56,845 bases of DNA. Origin: Leptolyngbya sp. CCY15150. GTDB lineage: Bacteria; Cyanobacteriota; Cyanobacteriia; RECH01. Under the pieces are notes generated by a model. It saw only the letters and a list, made by a program, of their open reading frames with translations, was not told the DNA's origin and made no database searches. Shown here one piece after another: positions 1 to 7,502 of this stretch (its first letter is position 1; each line of letters opens with the position of its first letter). The position numbers and the translations under genes are program-made. The stretch is from contig NZ_JACSWB010000143.1 in NCBI RefSeq assembly GCF_016888135.1, positions 1-56,845 on the forward strand, given 5' to 3'.

Positions 1-1
1 C

Positions 2-88
2 AATCAACAACGGCATTTTCGACGTTCCCCTGCAGCTTATTTAGCTAACCTGGAGCAGAAGGCTCTCCAGCTAGTTTTGCCGCCCTAG
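2..88 (+). CDS. C-terminal tail of an unidentified protein cut by the window edge
   Basis: An open frame runs from the first bases of the window to a TAG at 86-88, giving 28 residues that begin NQQRHFRRSPAAYL and end QLVLPP. The basic start and helical, Ala/Leu-rich end look protein-like and could be the tail of a transposase or other DNA-binding protein, but I do not recognise the family. The start lies outside the window. It may equally be chance, since the following 500 bases hold no intact gene. Confidence 0.2.
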   Translation, partial: NQQRHFRRSPAAYLANLEQKALQLVLPP

Positions 89-602
89 AAAAAAAGAACT
101 TCACTCATATTTTGTATACTATACAGATTTGCGTCAGGGCGGTGGACTAAGATGCGCAGGAGCTCTTCTAGGTCGGCTGGAACACGGTATAGATTAAGAT
201 CTTGAGCACCTCACGCGTTTGGCTATCGAACTGTCCAAGCTGCCAGATATTGCCCGTTGAGATAGCGCCGTGCAAGATAGGTTATTCAGACTCGATCCAC
301 TGGTCAAGGGCGATGAGTTCGATCGCGAGATGCACAAAACCACGCTCTAGATCTTCGTCGGATTCGTCACGGCCGAACTAGCAGAACGAACACTCTATGT
401 GCGCTATCTCCGGTGCTGTGATCGCAGGTCATGATCTGGAGTAGGACGGCGTGGCTGTTCCAAGTTTATAAAATTTTCTTTGAGACTGCCTCAAAGTCTG
501 CTATCATACATTTCTTGTGGCTGGTTATGCATTGTTCGTCCTTGATTAGGAAGAGCGATCGCCCGCCAAGTGAATTGAATATCAATTCCGAAAAAGTACC
601 CT
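89..602. other. Gene-poor, probably decayed region upstream of tRNA-Ser
   Basis: No complete gene is visible. On the minus strand a stop-bounded frame from 377 down to the TAA at 284-282 reads like coding sequence (FGRDESDEDLERGF, then HLAIELIALDQWIE) but has no plausible start and only 31 residues. This suggests the remnant of a disrupted gene. A short frame at 431-721 on the plus strand only overlaps the tRNA and is not believed. Confidence 0.35.
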
Positions 603-689
603 GGAGAGATGGCCGAGTGGTCGAAGGCGCAGCACTGGAAATGCTGTATAGGGGTGACTCTATCGAGGGTTCGAATCCCTCTCTCTCCG
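603..689 (+). tRNA. tRNA-Ser (anticodon GGA)
   Basis: An 87-nt class II tRNA folds directly. The acceptor stem GGAGAGA (603-609) pairs with TCTCTCC (682-688), followed by discriminator G689. The D-arm holds the usual TGGCCGAGTGG block. The anticodon stem CAGCA/TGCTG encloses loop CTGGAAA with anticodon GGA at 637-639, read as serine for UCU/UCC codons. There is a long variable arm, and the T-loop GGTTCGAATCC is canonical. CCA is not encoded, as is common in cyanobacteria. A run of Ts follows at 690-695. Confidence 0.96.
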
Positions 690-1014
690 TTTTTCATCCC
701 AGCTCTGTTCCGGTCTACTAGTCTATGTAGTAGATGATGTTGATCCTGACTAGTTCTAGGTTCTACCGCCAGTTCTTGGGAGACCAAGGCTAGAATAGAG
801 AGACATTGTTATTCAGGAACGCCAGCGTTCACACGTTGTGATCAATCCCAAGGGGCGATCGCCTAGGCTGAACTTAGAGGTTGCCATGGTTAGGACTGGC
901 TTGTGGTTTCACCGCAGTCAACGTCTACCTTGGGTCTAGGGTCAGTTCCCCCTGTCTATTGCTGCATCTCCCATGCATGGAGAATTGCTCTACGGGTGAA
1001 ACGTATTATTAACT
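690..1014. other. Intergenic region upstream of ftsH
   Basis: This 325-base gap presumably contains the ftsH promoter and leader. It carries one HIP1 octamer near 857. I see no open frame, hairpin or recognised riboswitch that I can support. Confidence 0.4.
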
Positions 1015-2946
1015 ATGAAACAGTTCTTGCACTCTCGTTCAACCCTTCAACCTCGCCGCACTCGACCCGCCCATGCTAGAGCGAAAGGAACGGTCGTAGC
1101 CGGGATGGCAGCCGCAGGCTGGATGATGCTCCAAAGCGTCTTGCCAGCCCCAGCCCTAGCCAATGGCCAGACTGGGCAAAACGGTCGAGACCTCAGCTAT
1201 AGCAACCTGCTGGAAAGAATCCAGGCAGGGCAAGTCGAGAGCATCGCCATCGATGAGAGCCGCAATGTGGTTCAGGTGACGCTTGAAAATCAAGACGACG
1301 ACGAAACCCCCGTTGAGGTGCAGATCTTCACCGGCGACCTCAACACCGAACTGGTTCAGCTTGCCCGGGAAAACAATGTAGCGATCGAGGCAGCGCCAGC
1401 CAACAGCGGCAGCACCGCCAGTTGGTTTTTCACCAACTTCTTCCTGGCCTTCCTGGTTGTGGTCTTCCTCGTGATGATTTTGCGGCGCTCTGCCAATGCT
1501 TCGGGGCAGGCTATGAACTTCGGCAAATCTCGCGCTCGTTTCCAAATGGAGGCGAAAACGGGGGTGATGTTTGACGATGTGGCTGGAATTGAGGAGGCCA
1601 AGGAAGAGCTGCAAGAGGTTGTCTCGTTTTTGAAGAAGCCTGAGAAGTTCACCGCCGTGGGGGCTCGGATTCCCCGAGGGGTGTTGTTGATTGGCTCGCC
1701 AGGTACTGGGAAGACGCTGCTGGCCAAGGCGATCGCTGGCGAAGCTGGCGTTCCTTTCTTTAGTATCTCGGGCTCAGAATTTGTTGAAATGTTTGTGGGC
1801 GTCGGTGCATCCCGCGTGCGTGACCTGTTCCGCAAGGCTAAGGAAAATGCGCCCTGTATTGTGTTTATTGATGAAATTGACGCCGTCGGTCGGCAGCGCG
1901 GTACGGGCATCGGCGGCGGCAATGACGAACGGGAGCAAACCCTCAACCAGCTTTTGACGGAGATGGATGGCTTTGAGGGCAATGCCGGGGTGATTATTAT
2001 CGCCGCTACTAACCGCCCGGATGTGTTGGATTCGGCGCTGCTGCGTCCCGGTCGCTTCGATCGCCGTGTCATGGTCGATTTGCCAGACTTTAATGGACGT
2101 CTCGGCATTCTAGAGGTGCATGCCCGCACCAAAAAAGTAGCGGCGGATGTTTCTCTAGAAAACCTAGCCCGCCGGACACCAGGACTATCTGGGGCCGATT
2201 TGGCGAATCTGCTCAATGAAGCCGCTATCCTCACCGCCCGTCGCCGCAAGGATGCTATTACTCTTGCAGAAATCGATGATGCGTTCGATCGCGTCATTGC
2301 TGGCATGGAAGGTACACCCCTGGTAGACAGCAAGAAAAAACGGCTGGTTGCCTACCATGAAGTCGGTCATGCCATTGTGGGCACCTTGGTGAAAGGTCAT
2401 GAGCCTTTGCAAAAGGTTACCCTGATTCCTCGGGGGCAGGCCCTAGGGCTCACCTGGTTTACCCCCAATGAGGAACCAGGTCTAACGACGCGATCGCAAT
2501 TTATGGCCCGGATTATGATGGCCTTGGGTGGCCGAGCTGCGGAGGATGTGGTCTTTGGACATGATGAAGTGACCACCGGCGCTGGCAATGATCTGGAAAA
2601 GGTGACCGACATGGTGCGTAATATGGTGACGCGCTACGGTATGTCTGATCTCGGTCAATTTGCCATGGAAACCGGCAATCACGAAGTCTTTCTCGGACGC
2701 GATCTCGGTCGGCAAGGGGCAGAATATTCTGAAGATCTCGCCACTCGCATCGACCAACGGGTACGAGAGATGGCTCTGGATTGCTATACCCAAGCCTGTA
2801 CTTTAATCCGCGATAATCGCGCCTTGGTGGATGATCTGGCCGAGCTGCTGGTTGAATGTGAAACCATTGACGGCGATGAGTTTCGCAAAATTGTCGGTGA
2901 ACGGGTGGACTTACCCCAACCGGAACTGGCCAGCAGCAGCGTGTGA
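1015..2946 (+). CDS. ftsH: ATP-dependent zinc metalloprotease FtsH
   Basis: This is a membrane-anchored AAA+ protease that unfolds and degrades damaged membrane proteins; in cyanobacteria FtsH hexamers remove photodamaged PSII D1 in the thylakoid. Of 643 residues, 25-50 form a hydrophobic export or membrane segment ending ALAN, followed by a lumenal domain and a second membrane helix at about 137-157. The AAA module shows Walker A GSPGTGKT (227-234), Walker B VFIDEID (283-289) and the second region of homology around 331-350. The peptidase has the zinc motif HEVGH (448-452), with D526 at the expected spacing for the third ligand. Length is normal for the family. The core resembles the FtsH2/FtsH4-type cyanobacterial paralogs, but the exact paralog cannot be assigned. 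The ATG at 1015 has no strong Shine-Dalgarno; an upstream start is unlikely because the signal segment is already complete. Confidence 0.97.
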   Translation: MKQFLHSRSTLQPRRTRPAHARAKGTVVAGMAAAGWMMLQSVLPAPALANGQTGQNGRDLSYSNLLERIQAGQVESIAIDESRNVVQVTLENQDDDETPVEVQIFTGDLNTELVQLARENNVAIEAAPANSGSTASWFFTNFFLAFLVVVFLVMILRRSANASGQAMNFGKSRARFQMEAKTGVMFDDVAGIEEAKEELQEVVSFLKKPEKFTAVGARIPRGVLLIGSPGTGKTLLAKAIAGEAGVPFFSISGSEFVEMFVGVGASRVRDLFRKAKENAPCIVFIDEIDAVGRQRGTGIGGGNDEREQTLNQLLTEMDGFEGNAGVIIIAATNRPDVLDSALLRPGRFDRRVMVDLPDFNGRLGILEVHARTKKVAADVSLENLARRTPGLSGADLANLLNEAAILTARRRKDAITLAEIDDAFDRVIAGMEGTPLVDSKKKRLVAYHEVGHAIVGTLVKGHEPLQKVTLIPRGQALGLTWFTPNEEPGLTTRSQFMARIMMALGGRAAEDVVFGHDEVTTGAGNDLEKVTDMVRNMVTRYGMSDLGQFAMETGNHEVFLGRDLGRQGAEYSEDLATRIDQRVREMALDCYTQACTLIRDNRALVDDLAELLVECETIDGDEFRKIVGERVDLPQPELASSSV

Positions 2947-2984
2947 CCCCTAGGGGAGCGATGTGTGACCCCTAGGGGAGCGAT
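2941..2984. repeat. Perfect 22-bp tandem duplication across the ftsH stop codon
   Basis: The unit GTGTGACCCCTAGGGGAGCG plus AT occurs at 2941-2962 and again, identically, at 2963-2984. The first copy contains the ftsH stop codon (TGA, 2944-2946). Each unit contains the palindrome CCCCTAGGGG, and the second copy runs into a HIP1 octamer. It looks like a recent slippage duplication. Confidence 0.9.
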
Positions 2985-3010
2985 CGCCCTCAGTAGAAGG
3001 ACGTCATTCG

Positions 3011-3187
3011 TATGGTGCCAGCGCTCCTGCGTTGACACCTGACTTGGTCGCTCCTGCGACCCTTGGTGTCTGGGCGCAGGAGCGCCGCTTGGAGCATTCC
3101 CACGCTCAGCGTAGGAACAATATTTATGGTGTCAGCGCTCCCGTATTGATACCTGATCTTGGTTGCTCCTGCGACCCTTATCGTCTT
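3011..3187. repeat. Two imperfect ~65-70 bp direct repeats between ftsH and pyrR
   Basis: Copy A begins TATGGTGCCAGCGCTCC at 3011 and runs to about 3073. Copy B begins TATGGTGTCAGCGCTCC at 3125 and runs to about 3187. Both continue through TTGAYACCTGA, then GCTCCTGCGACCCTT, then a GTCT block. GC-rich inverted segments around GCGCAGGAGCG suggest secondary structure. I know no named family for it; it may be a degenerate dispersed palindromic repeat. Confidence 0.65.
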
Positions 3188-3298
3188 GCCCGAGCTGGTT
3201 GAAAACAGGATGACTAGATTTGATGATCCAGTAGTTTGCTGAAGGCATCCGGCCACGGTAGGATGCAGTATCCCTACGCGAGTGAGCGCAAGTCAGCC

Positions 3299-3841
3299 AT
3301 GTCGCCTAAAGTTGTCGAAATTCTGTCAGACGATGAGATTCGCCGCACCCTAACCCGGCTAGCGTCCCAAGTGATCGAGCGCATTGGAGATGTTTCCAAG
3401 CTGGCGCTGCTCGGCATCTATACCCGAGGGGTGCCTTTGGCGACGATGCTGGCCCAGCAAATTGAACAGTTGGAGGGGCAGGCGGTGCCAGTGGGAGCCA
3501 TCGACATTACCTTTTACCGCGATGACCTCGACAAAATTAAAACGCGCACGCCAGCTAAAACTAAAATTCCCATGGAGCTATCGGGCAAAACGGTTGTGCT
3601 GGTCGATGACGTGATCTACAGCGGCAGGACGATTCGCGCCGCCCTGAATGCGGTGAATGACTACGGCCGCCCTGATGTGATTTGGTTAGTAACGCTGGTG
3701 GATCGAGGGCATCGCGAGCTGCCCATCCATCCTGATTTCACCGGCAGATGCCTGCCCACGGCCCGCGATGAGGTGGTGAAGGTCTATGTGCAGGATGTGG
3801 ATGGGCGCAATGCTGTGGAACTCATGAACCCCAGCGAGTAG
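3299..3841 (+). CDS. pyrR: Bifunctional pyrimidine regulator / uracil phosphoribosyltransferase PyrR
   Basis: This is a type I phosphoribosyltransferase fold protein of 180 residues. In Gram-positives PyrR attenuates pyr operons and has weak UPRT activity converting uracil and PRPP to UMP. The PRPP-binding loop is clear at about residues 99-112 ([14 protein letters not shown]), and the flanking blocks YTRGVPLA and DITFYRDDL match PyrR. The frame is open from 3236, but the ATG at 3299 (MSPKVVEIL) gives the normal family length and places the first helix correctly, so it is preferred. It is a single gene, not beside other pyr genes here, so its regulatory targets are unknown. Confidence 0.93.
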   Translation: MSPKVVEILSDDEIRRTLTRLASQVIERIGDVSKLALLGIYTRGVPLATMLAQQIEQLEGQAVPVGAIDITFYRDDLDKIKTRTPAKTKIPMELSGKTVVLVDDVIYSGRTIRAALNAVNDYGRPDVIWLVTLVDRGHRELPIHPDFTGRCLPTARDEVVKVYVQDVDGRNAVELMNPSE

Positions 3842-3870
3842 CTGCAGGTCTGTTCAACCTAAGGTCTGGT

Positions 3871-4923
3871 TTAATTGAGGGGCGATCGCTCCCTGGTGAG
3901 AAAGGGCACATCCAGAATCTCCCCTTGGGCCGTACCCACTTGAACTGTGAGCCCTGGGCCACCGGCCTTGGTGCGCAGGTAGGCTAGGCCGATCGCGCCG
4001 GATTCTGCAGGGGTAACGCTGGTGAGCAAACCCACCTTGGTATCGTCCACGGTTAACGCTGTGCCTGGCTCCACCCAGTCCGATAGGCGAATACCCCAAA
4101 GCTGTTGCTTGACGCCTTTATAGGTGTCCAGTCGGGCAATGGTTTCCTGGCCGATGTAGCATCCCTTGGAAAATGAGATCCTGTGCCACAGGCCAGCCTC
4201 TAGGGGATTGTAGTCTTCTGTGAGTTCCTGATCTGGCATGGGTCGCCCCTGCTGGATGCGCAGCGATTCCCATAGATCTTGCCCAAATGGGATGGCTCCA
4301 GCTCCGGTGAGCTGTTGCCAGAGGTCGGCTCCCTGGTCGCGATCGCAGATTAAGGTATAGCCGGGGGTAGCCAAGCCGCTACCTGCCGCCACCCGCACGG
4401 TCATACCGTTGATGTCCGTTTGGGTATGGGTATGGGGAGGAGCGATCGCCAATCCTACCTGCTGCAGTAAGCGATCGCTATCCGGCCCCATGATGCTGAA
4501 GCAAGCTGTGGCCTCGGTGAGGTCAGCCAAGTCCACCTTGTCGGCAAAGAAAATAAACCGATCCATCCACTGCATCAGCTTGCTGCCATAGCCAGGGGAG
4601 GTCAATAGGCAAACGTGATCCTCCAAGACGTAGGCGCTGACGAGGTCAATGGTTCGGGCCGTTGAGGTTACAAACACCGTGTCGCAGCTTTGCCCTGGCT
4701 GCAGCGGCTCCATGGCATGGGTCGTTTGGTTGTGCAAAAACCGGAGGCGATCGCCTCCGCCCACACGCAGGCGGCCCCAGTGGGAGCGATCGCACAGGGC
4801 CACACCAGCAGCGATCGCTTGCCGAGCGGCAGCATCTTGGCCAAACTGTTGGGGTACCGTTTGGTCGGCAACGGTCATAAAGGTGGCTCCAGCAGCAGCC
4901 TGCACCTCTTGCAATGTAGTCAT
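3871..4923 (-). CDS. ygfZ: Folate-binding YgfZ/GcvT-family protein
   Basis: The 350-residue protein belongs to the GcvT-like family of YgfZ/IBA57 proteins, which bind tetrahydrofolate and help assemble or repair certain Fe-S enzymes. The diagnostic YgfZ motif KGCYIGQE is at about residues 253-260, and the N-terminal block RLRFLHNQTT is typical of the folate-binding fold. It is not a glycine-cleavage T-protein: it stands alone, and the KGCxxGQE cysteine motif marks the YgfZ branch. The frame is open from 4995, but the ATG at 4923 (MTTLQEVQ) starts where homologues normally begin. The next gene, ctpA, is on the same strand upstream with a 126-bp gap, so co-transcription is possible. Confidence 0.88.
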   Translation of the reverse strand: MTTLQEVQAAAGATFMTVADQTVPQQFGQDAAARQAIAAGVALCDRSHWGRLRVGGGDRLRFLHNQTTHAMEPLQPGQSCDTVFVTSTARTIDLVSAYVLEDHVCLLTSPGYGSKLMQWMDRFIFFADKVDLADLTEATACFSIMGPDSDRLLQQVGLAIAPPHTHTQTDINGMTVRVAAGSGLATPGYTLICDRDQGADLWQQLTGAGAIPFGQDLWESLRIQQGRPMPDQELTEDYNPLEAGLWHRISFSKGCYIGQETIARLDTYKGVKQQLWGIRLSDWVEPGTALTVDDTKVGLLTSVTPAESGAIGLAYLRTKAGGPGLTVQVGTAQGEILDVPFLTRERSPLN

Positions 4924-5049
4924 ACAGCGTCCATTAGCTTCAGTCCCCGGCTTCATCGGGATGTATCCCCTTGATTCTACCGAACCTCGGCCCACAGGTT
5001 GCTTGACTTAAGGTGCAGAGCCGCCACGCTATGACCATGGACTAGAGAT

Positions 5050-6390
5050 TTAGTCGCCCCTAGGACTGATGCGATCCCGCTGACCGACCTGGGTGGTCAC
5101 CGAACGCATCCGATAGGTCAATATTCCAGGCTGTAGCGACTCTAGGGCTTCTGCATAGAAAGGATCTGCCCCCGTGCCAATCAGCTCCGGTCGCTCCGCA
5201 AGTGCTAGCTGCTGCTCTTGGCTCAGCCGTACTTCAATGTTGGGCGTAATGCCGCGCTGGCTGATATCAGTTCCATCAGGCGTGTAATAGTGGGCAACCG
5301 TAACGGCTAGACCTGAGCCATCGGAAAGAGGGTGAACCGATTGCACCAAAGCCTTACCAAAGGTTTGCCGACCAATCACGATAGCGCGATCATTATCCAG
5401 CAGCGCCCCGGTGAGGATCTCGCTCGAACTAGCAGAGTTGCCGTTCACCAACACCGCTAGGGGCAGATCGGTCAACGCTGTTTGGTTGGCAGAAAAGTCT
5501 TCCGTGCGCCCTCGCCGATCCACGGTTTGCACAATAGCGCCTTCATTAATCCACATGCGGGAAATGTCAATGCTGGCCTGCAGTAGACCGCCCGGATTAT
5601 TGCGCAAATCTAGGACAAATCCATTGGCCCCATCATCTAGCAAGGCTTCGATCGCTTGCTGCATTTGCTGAGGAGAATGGGAGCTAAATTCGGTAAGTCG
5701 GATATAGCCAATTCGATTGGCTCCCTCTTCCCGTAGCGTGTAGTTAACGGCAGGAACTGCAATACGCGCCCGGTTCAGCGAGACTTCAAAAGCACCCACC
5801 GTATCGCGCTCAAGGCGCAGCATCACTTGGGTACCCACTTCGCCGCGAATTCGTTCTGAGGCCTGTTGTACCGTCATGTTGGCTGTAGATTCGCCATTGA
5901 TCGCTAGGATGCGATCGCCCGTGCGTAGACCAGCAGCCATGGCCGGCGAACTCATCAACGGCTCAACCACCACAATGGAGCTGGTGTCCGGGTCGGCCTG
6001 TAGGCGAATCCCTACGCCGGAGAGTTCCCCAGAGGTTTGATTGGTCAAGGTTTCAAATTCTTCGGGATCCATAAACCGCGTGTAGGGATCCTCCAAAAGC
6101 TCTAGGGCATCCACTAGAGCAGCGTAGGCCTGCTCCGGGGACGCATACTCGGTTTCCAACAAGTCTTGGCGAACCGCTTGCCAATCGACTTGGTTAAAAT
6201 CTTCATCTACATAGCTGCGGTTCACGATTTGCCAGGCTTCATCCAAAACAGCTTGGGGATCATCGTGCAGGGCGATCGCTGCCCTGGAAACAGCCATGGG
6301 GGTTAGGGTTGAGACCGCCATGGCGACAGCTAACGCTCCCCCGAGGCGACGAACCGATCTAGAACGAGAAAAAAGGTGCATTCGAGTCAT
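5050..6390 (-). CDS. ctpA: Carboxyl-terminal processing serine protease (CtpA family)
   Basis: This is an S41 peptidase of 446 residues. In cyanobacteria CtpA removes the C-terminal extension of precursor D1 in the thylakoid lumen so the manganese cluster can assemble; related CtpB/CtpC proteins process other targets, and the paralog cannot be fixed from sequence reading. A signal peptide with a hydrophobic core ALAVAMAVSTL lies at residues 19-36. A PDZ domain spans about 105-200 (GVGIRLQ, GLRTGDRILAING). The catalytic Ser-Lys dyad is in NGNSASSSEI (S321) and FGKALVQ (K346), 25 residues apart as in the family. The ATG at 6390 is preferred; 6381 is also possible, and the frame is open to 6435. 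Confidence 0.92.
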   Translation of the reverse strand: MTRMHLFSRSRSVRRLGGALAVAMAVSTLTPMAVSRAAIALHDDPQAVLDEAWQIVNRSYVDEDFNQVDWQAVRQDLLETEYASPEQAYAALVDALELLEDPYTRFMDPEEFETLTNQTSGELSGVGIRLQADPDTSSIVVVEPLMSSPAMAAGLRTGDRILAINGESTANMTVQQASERIRGEVGTQVMLRLERDTVGAFEVSLNRARIAVPAVNYTLREEGANRIGYIRLTEFSSHSPQQMQQAIEALLDDGANGFVLDLRNNPGGLLQASIDISRMWINEGAIVQTVDRRGRTEDFSANQTALTDLPLAVLVNGNSASSSEILTGALLDNDRAIVIGRQTFGKALVQSVHPLSDGSGLAVTVAHYYTPDGTDISQRGITPNIEVRLSQEQQLALAERPELIGTGADPFYAEALESLQPGILTYRMRSVTTQVGQRDRISPRGD

Positions 6391-7502
6391 ATCAATACCT
6401 AGCCCTGAACGTGGACAGCGCAGCCTGCAAACCAATTAGCCAGAAACAACGGAGACCGCTTGGGGTCTTGATGCATTACCCATACGCTCCAACACCATCG
6501 ATGCTTGGCATCGCTGAACCGAGGCGGCGATCGCACCCCAACTGAAACGAGGGAGAAGGGATACAAACGACTCTGACCTGAGACGACCCCCTAGACGGAT
6601 GAGCCAAGGCGATGACTATCAACCAAGAGTTGTGCTCAGAATACCCACCCTGGTTCAAGAAATCTCGATGCGTGGGCTTGAGTAGACATGAATGATTGAG
6701 TCAACATCAGCTCAGACCTTGGAACGCCACCAGAGGTGCGTCTCTAACTCCAGCTAGTCGATAGGCAGACAATCTGGGTGCATCCCACTTTTATAGCCCT
6801 CACCCTAAATCCCTCTCCCAAGCCGGGCGAGGGACTTTGAATCCGGCTCCCCTTCACCCTTTTTTGGGAGAAGGGGTTGGGGGATGAGGGTCAACTTGCA
6901 AAACTGGGATGCACCCGACAATCTAGCTGCAGACCATCTAGCTATGGAGATCTGGCCATAGATGGGAGCCACTACAAAGGCGATCGCCAGGATTCCGGTC
7001 GCGGATCGGACTATCTTGAACGTAAAAGCGCGATCGCCCCTGTCCCATCAGCATAGCCACAAGAACCTAGAGGCTCCTAAAACCCCTGTGCCAGTTTTGC
7101 TAAGCGTCCCTAGATACCCCTAAACCTAAGGACAGCAAGATGTTGTCCCGACACCATGCCTCGTTTTCCATCTATGGGCGTCATAAATTTACTGATTTGC
7201 TTAAGGGTTTTACCACCCATGGGTTATGAGCGCACTCAAGCCAAGCCTTGGCTCCTGCTTAGCGACCCCATGGAAGCCAGGGCAATCCCTGACATCATCA
7301 GCGATCGCCTTTATGACCCATCGCTCTATCGTCCCCGATTCCTAAGATCACACCTGCCACACAACCTACAGCCCAGGGCAGGTAACTTCACCGAAGGGTG
7401 ACCACTACTTGGGCATGGGTATGTCACAATGTAAGCGGCTTTGCCAACTTTACATTTGCAAACCACCTACCCCTATACAAAAGATTGGAAAACTTGTGAG
7501 TT
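6391..7502. other. Long intergenic region between divergent ctpA and ndhF
   Basis: This gap of about 1.1 kb separates ctpA (minus) from ndhF (plus), so it must contain both promoters. It holds a 141-bp MITE at 6776-6916 (separate entry) and HIP1 octamers near 6529, 6980 and 7031. The frames at 6476-6658, 7156-7401 and 7409-7603 lack recognisable protein features and the last overlaps ndhF; I do not call them genes. Confidence 0.5.
6776..6916. mobile_element. 141-bp MITE-like element with 12-bp TIRs and 8-bp target duplication
   Basis: Outer inverted repeats are perfect: GGGTGCATCCCA (6776-6787) and TGGGATGCACCC (6905-6916). Inner arms also pair (CCCTCACCCTAAATCCCTC against GGGTTGGGGGATGAGGG), so the whole element can fold into a long hairpin. 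It is flanked by the identical 8-bp GACAATCT at 6768-6775 and 6917-6924, a target-site duplication. It has no coding capacity and must be mobilised in trans. CCCTCACCC/CCCCAACCCC hairpins of this look are familiar as multicopy repeats in cyanobacterial genomes. An 8-bp duplication would suit several IS families (for example ISL3 or ISAs1), but I cannot assign one. Confidence 0.85.

Noticed and set aside
1356-2333. 325-codon minus-strand frame inside ftsH
   Set aside because: It is antisense to a certain gene, Ser/Arg/Ala-rich with no domain; a codon-bias shadow.
7156-7401. 81-codon frame upstream of ndhF
   Set aside because: No domain, no ribosome binding site, HIP1 inside and random-looking residues; likely leader DNA.
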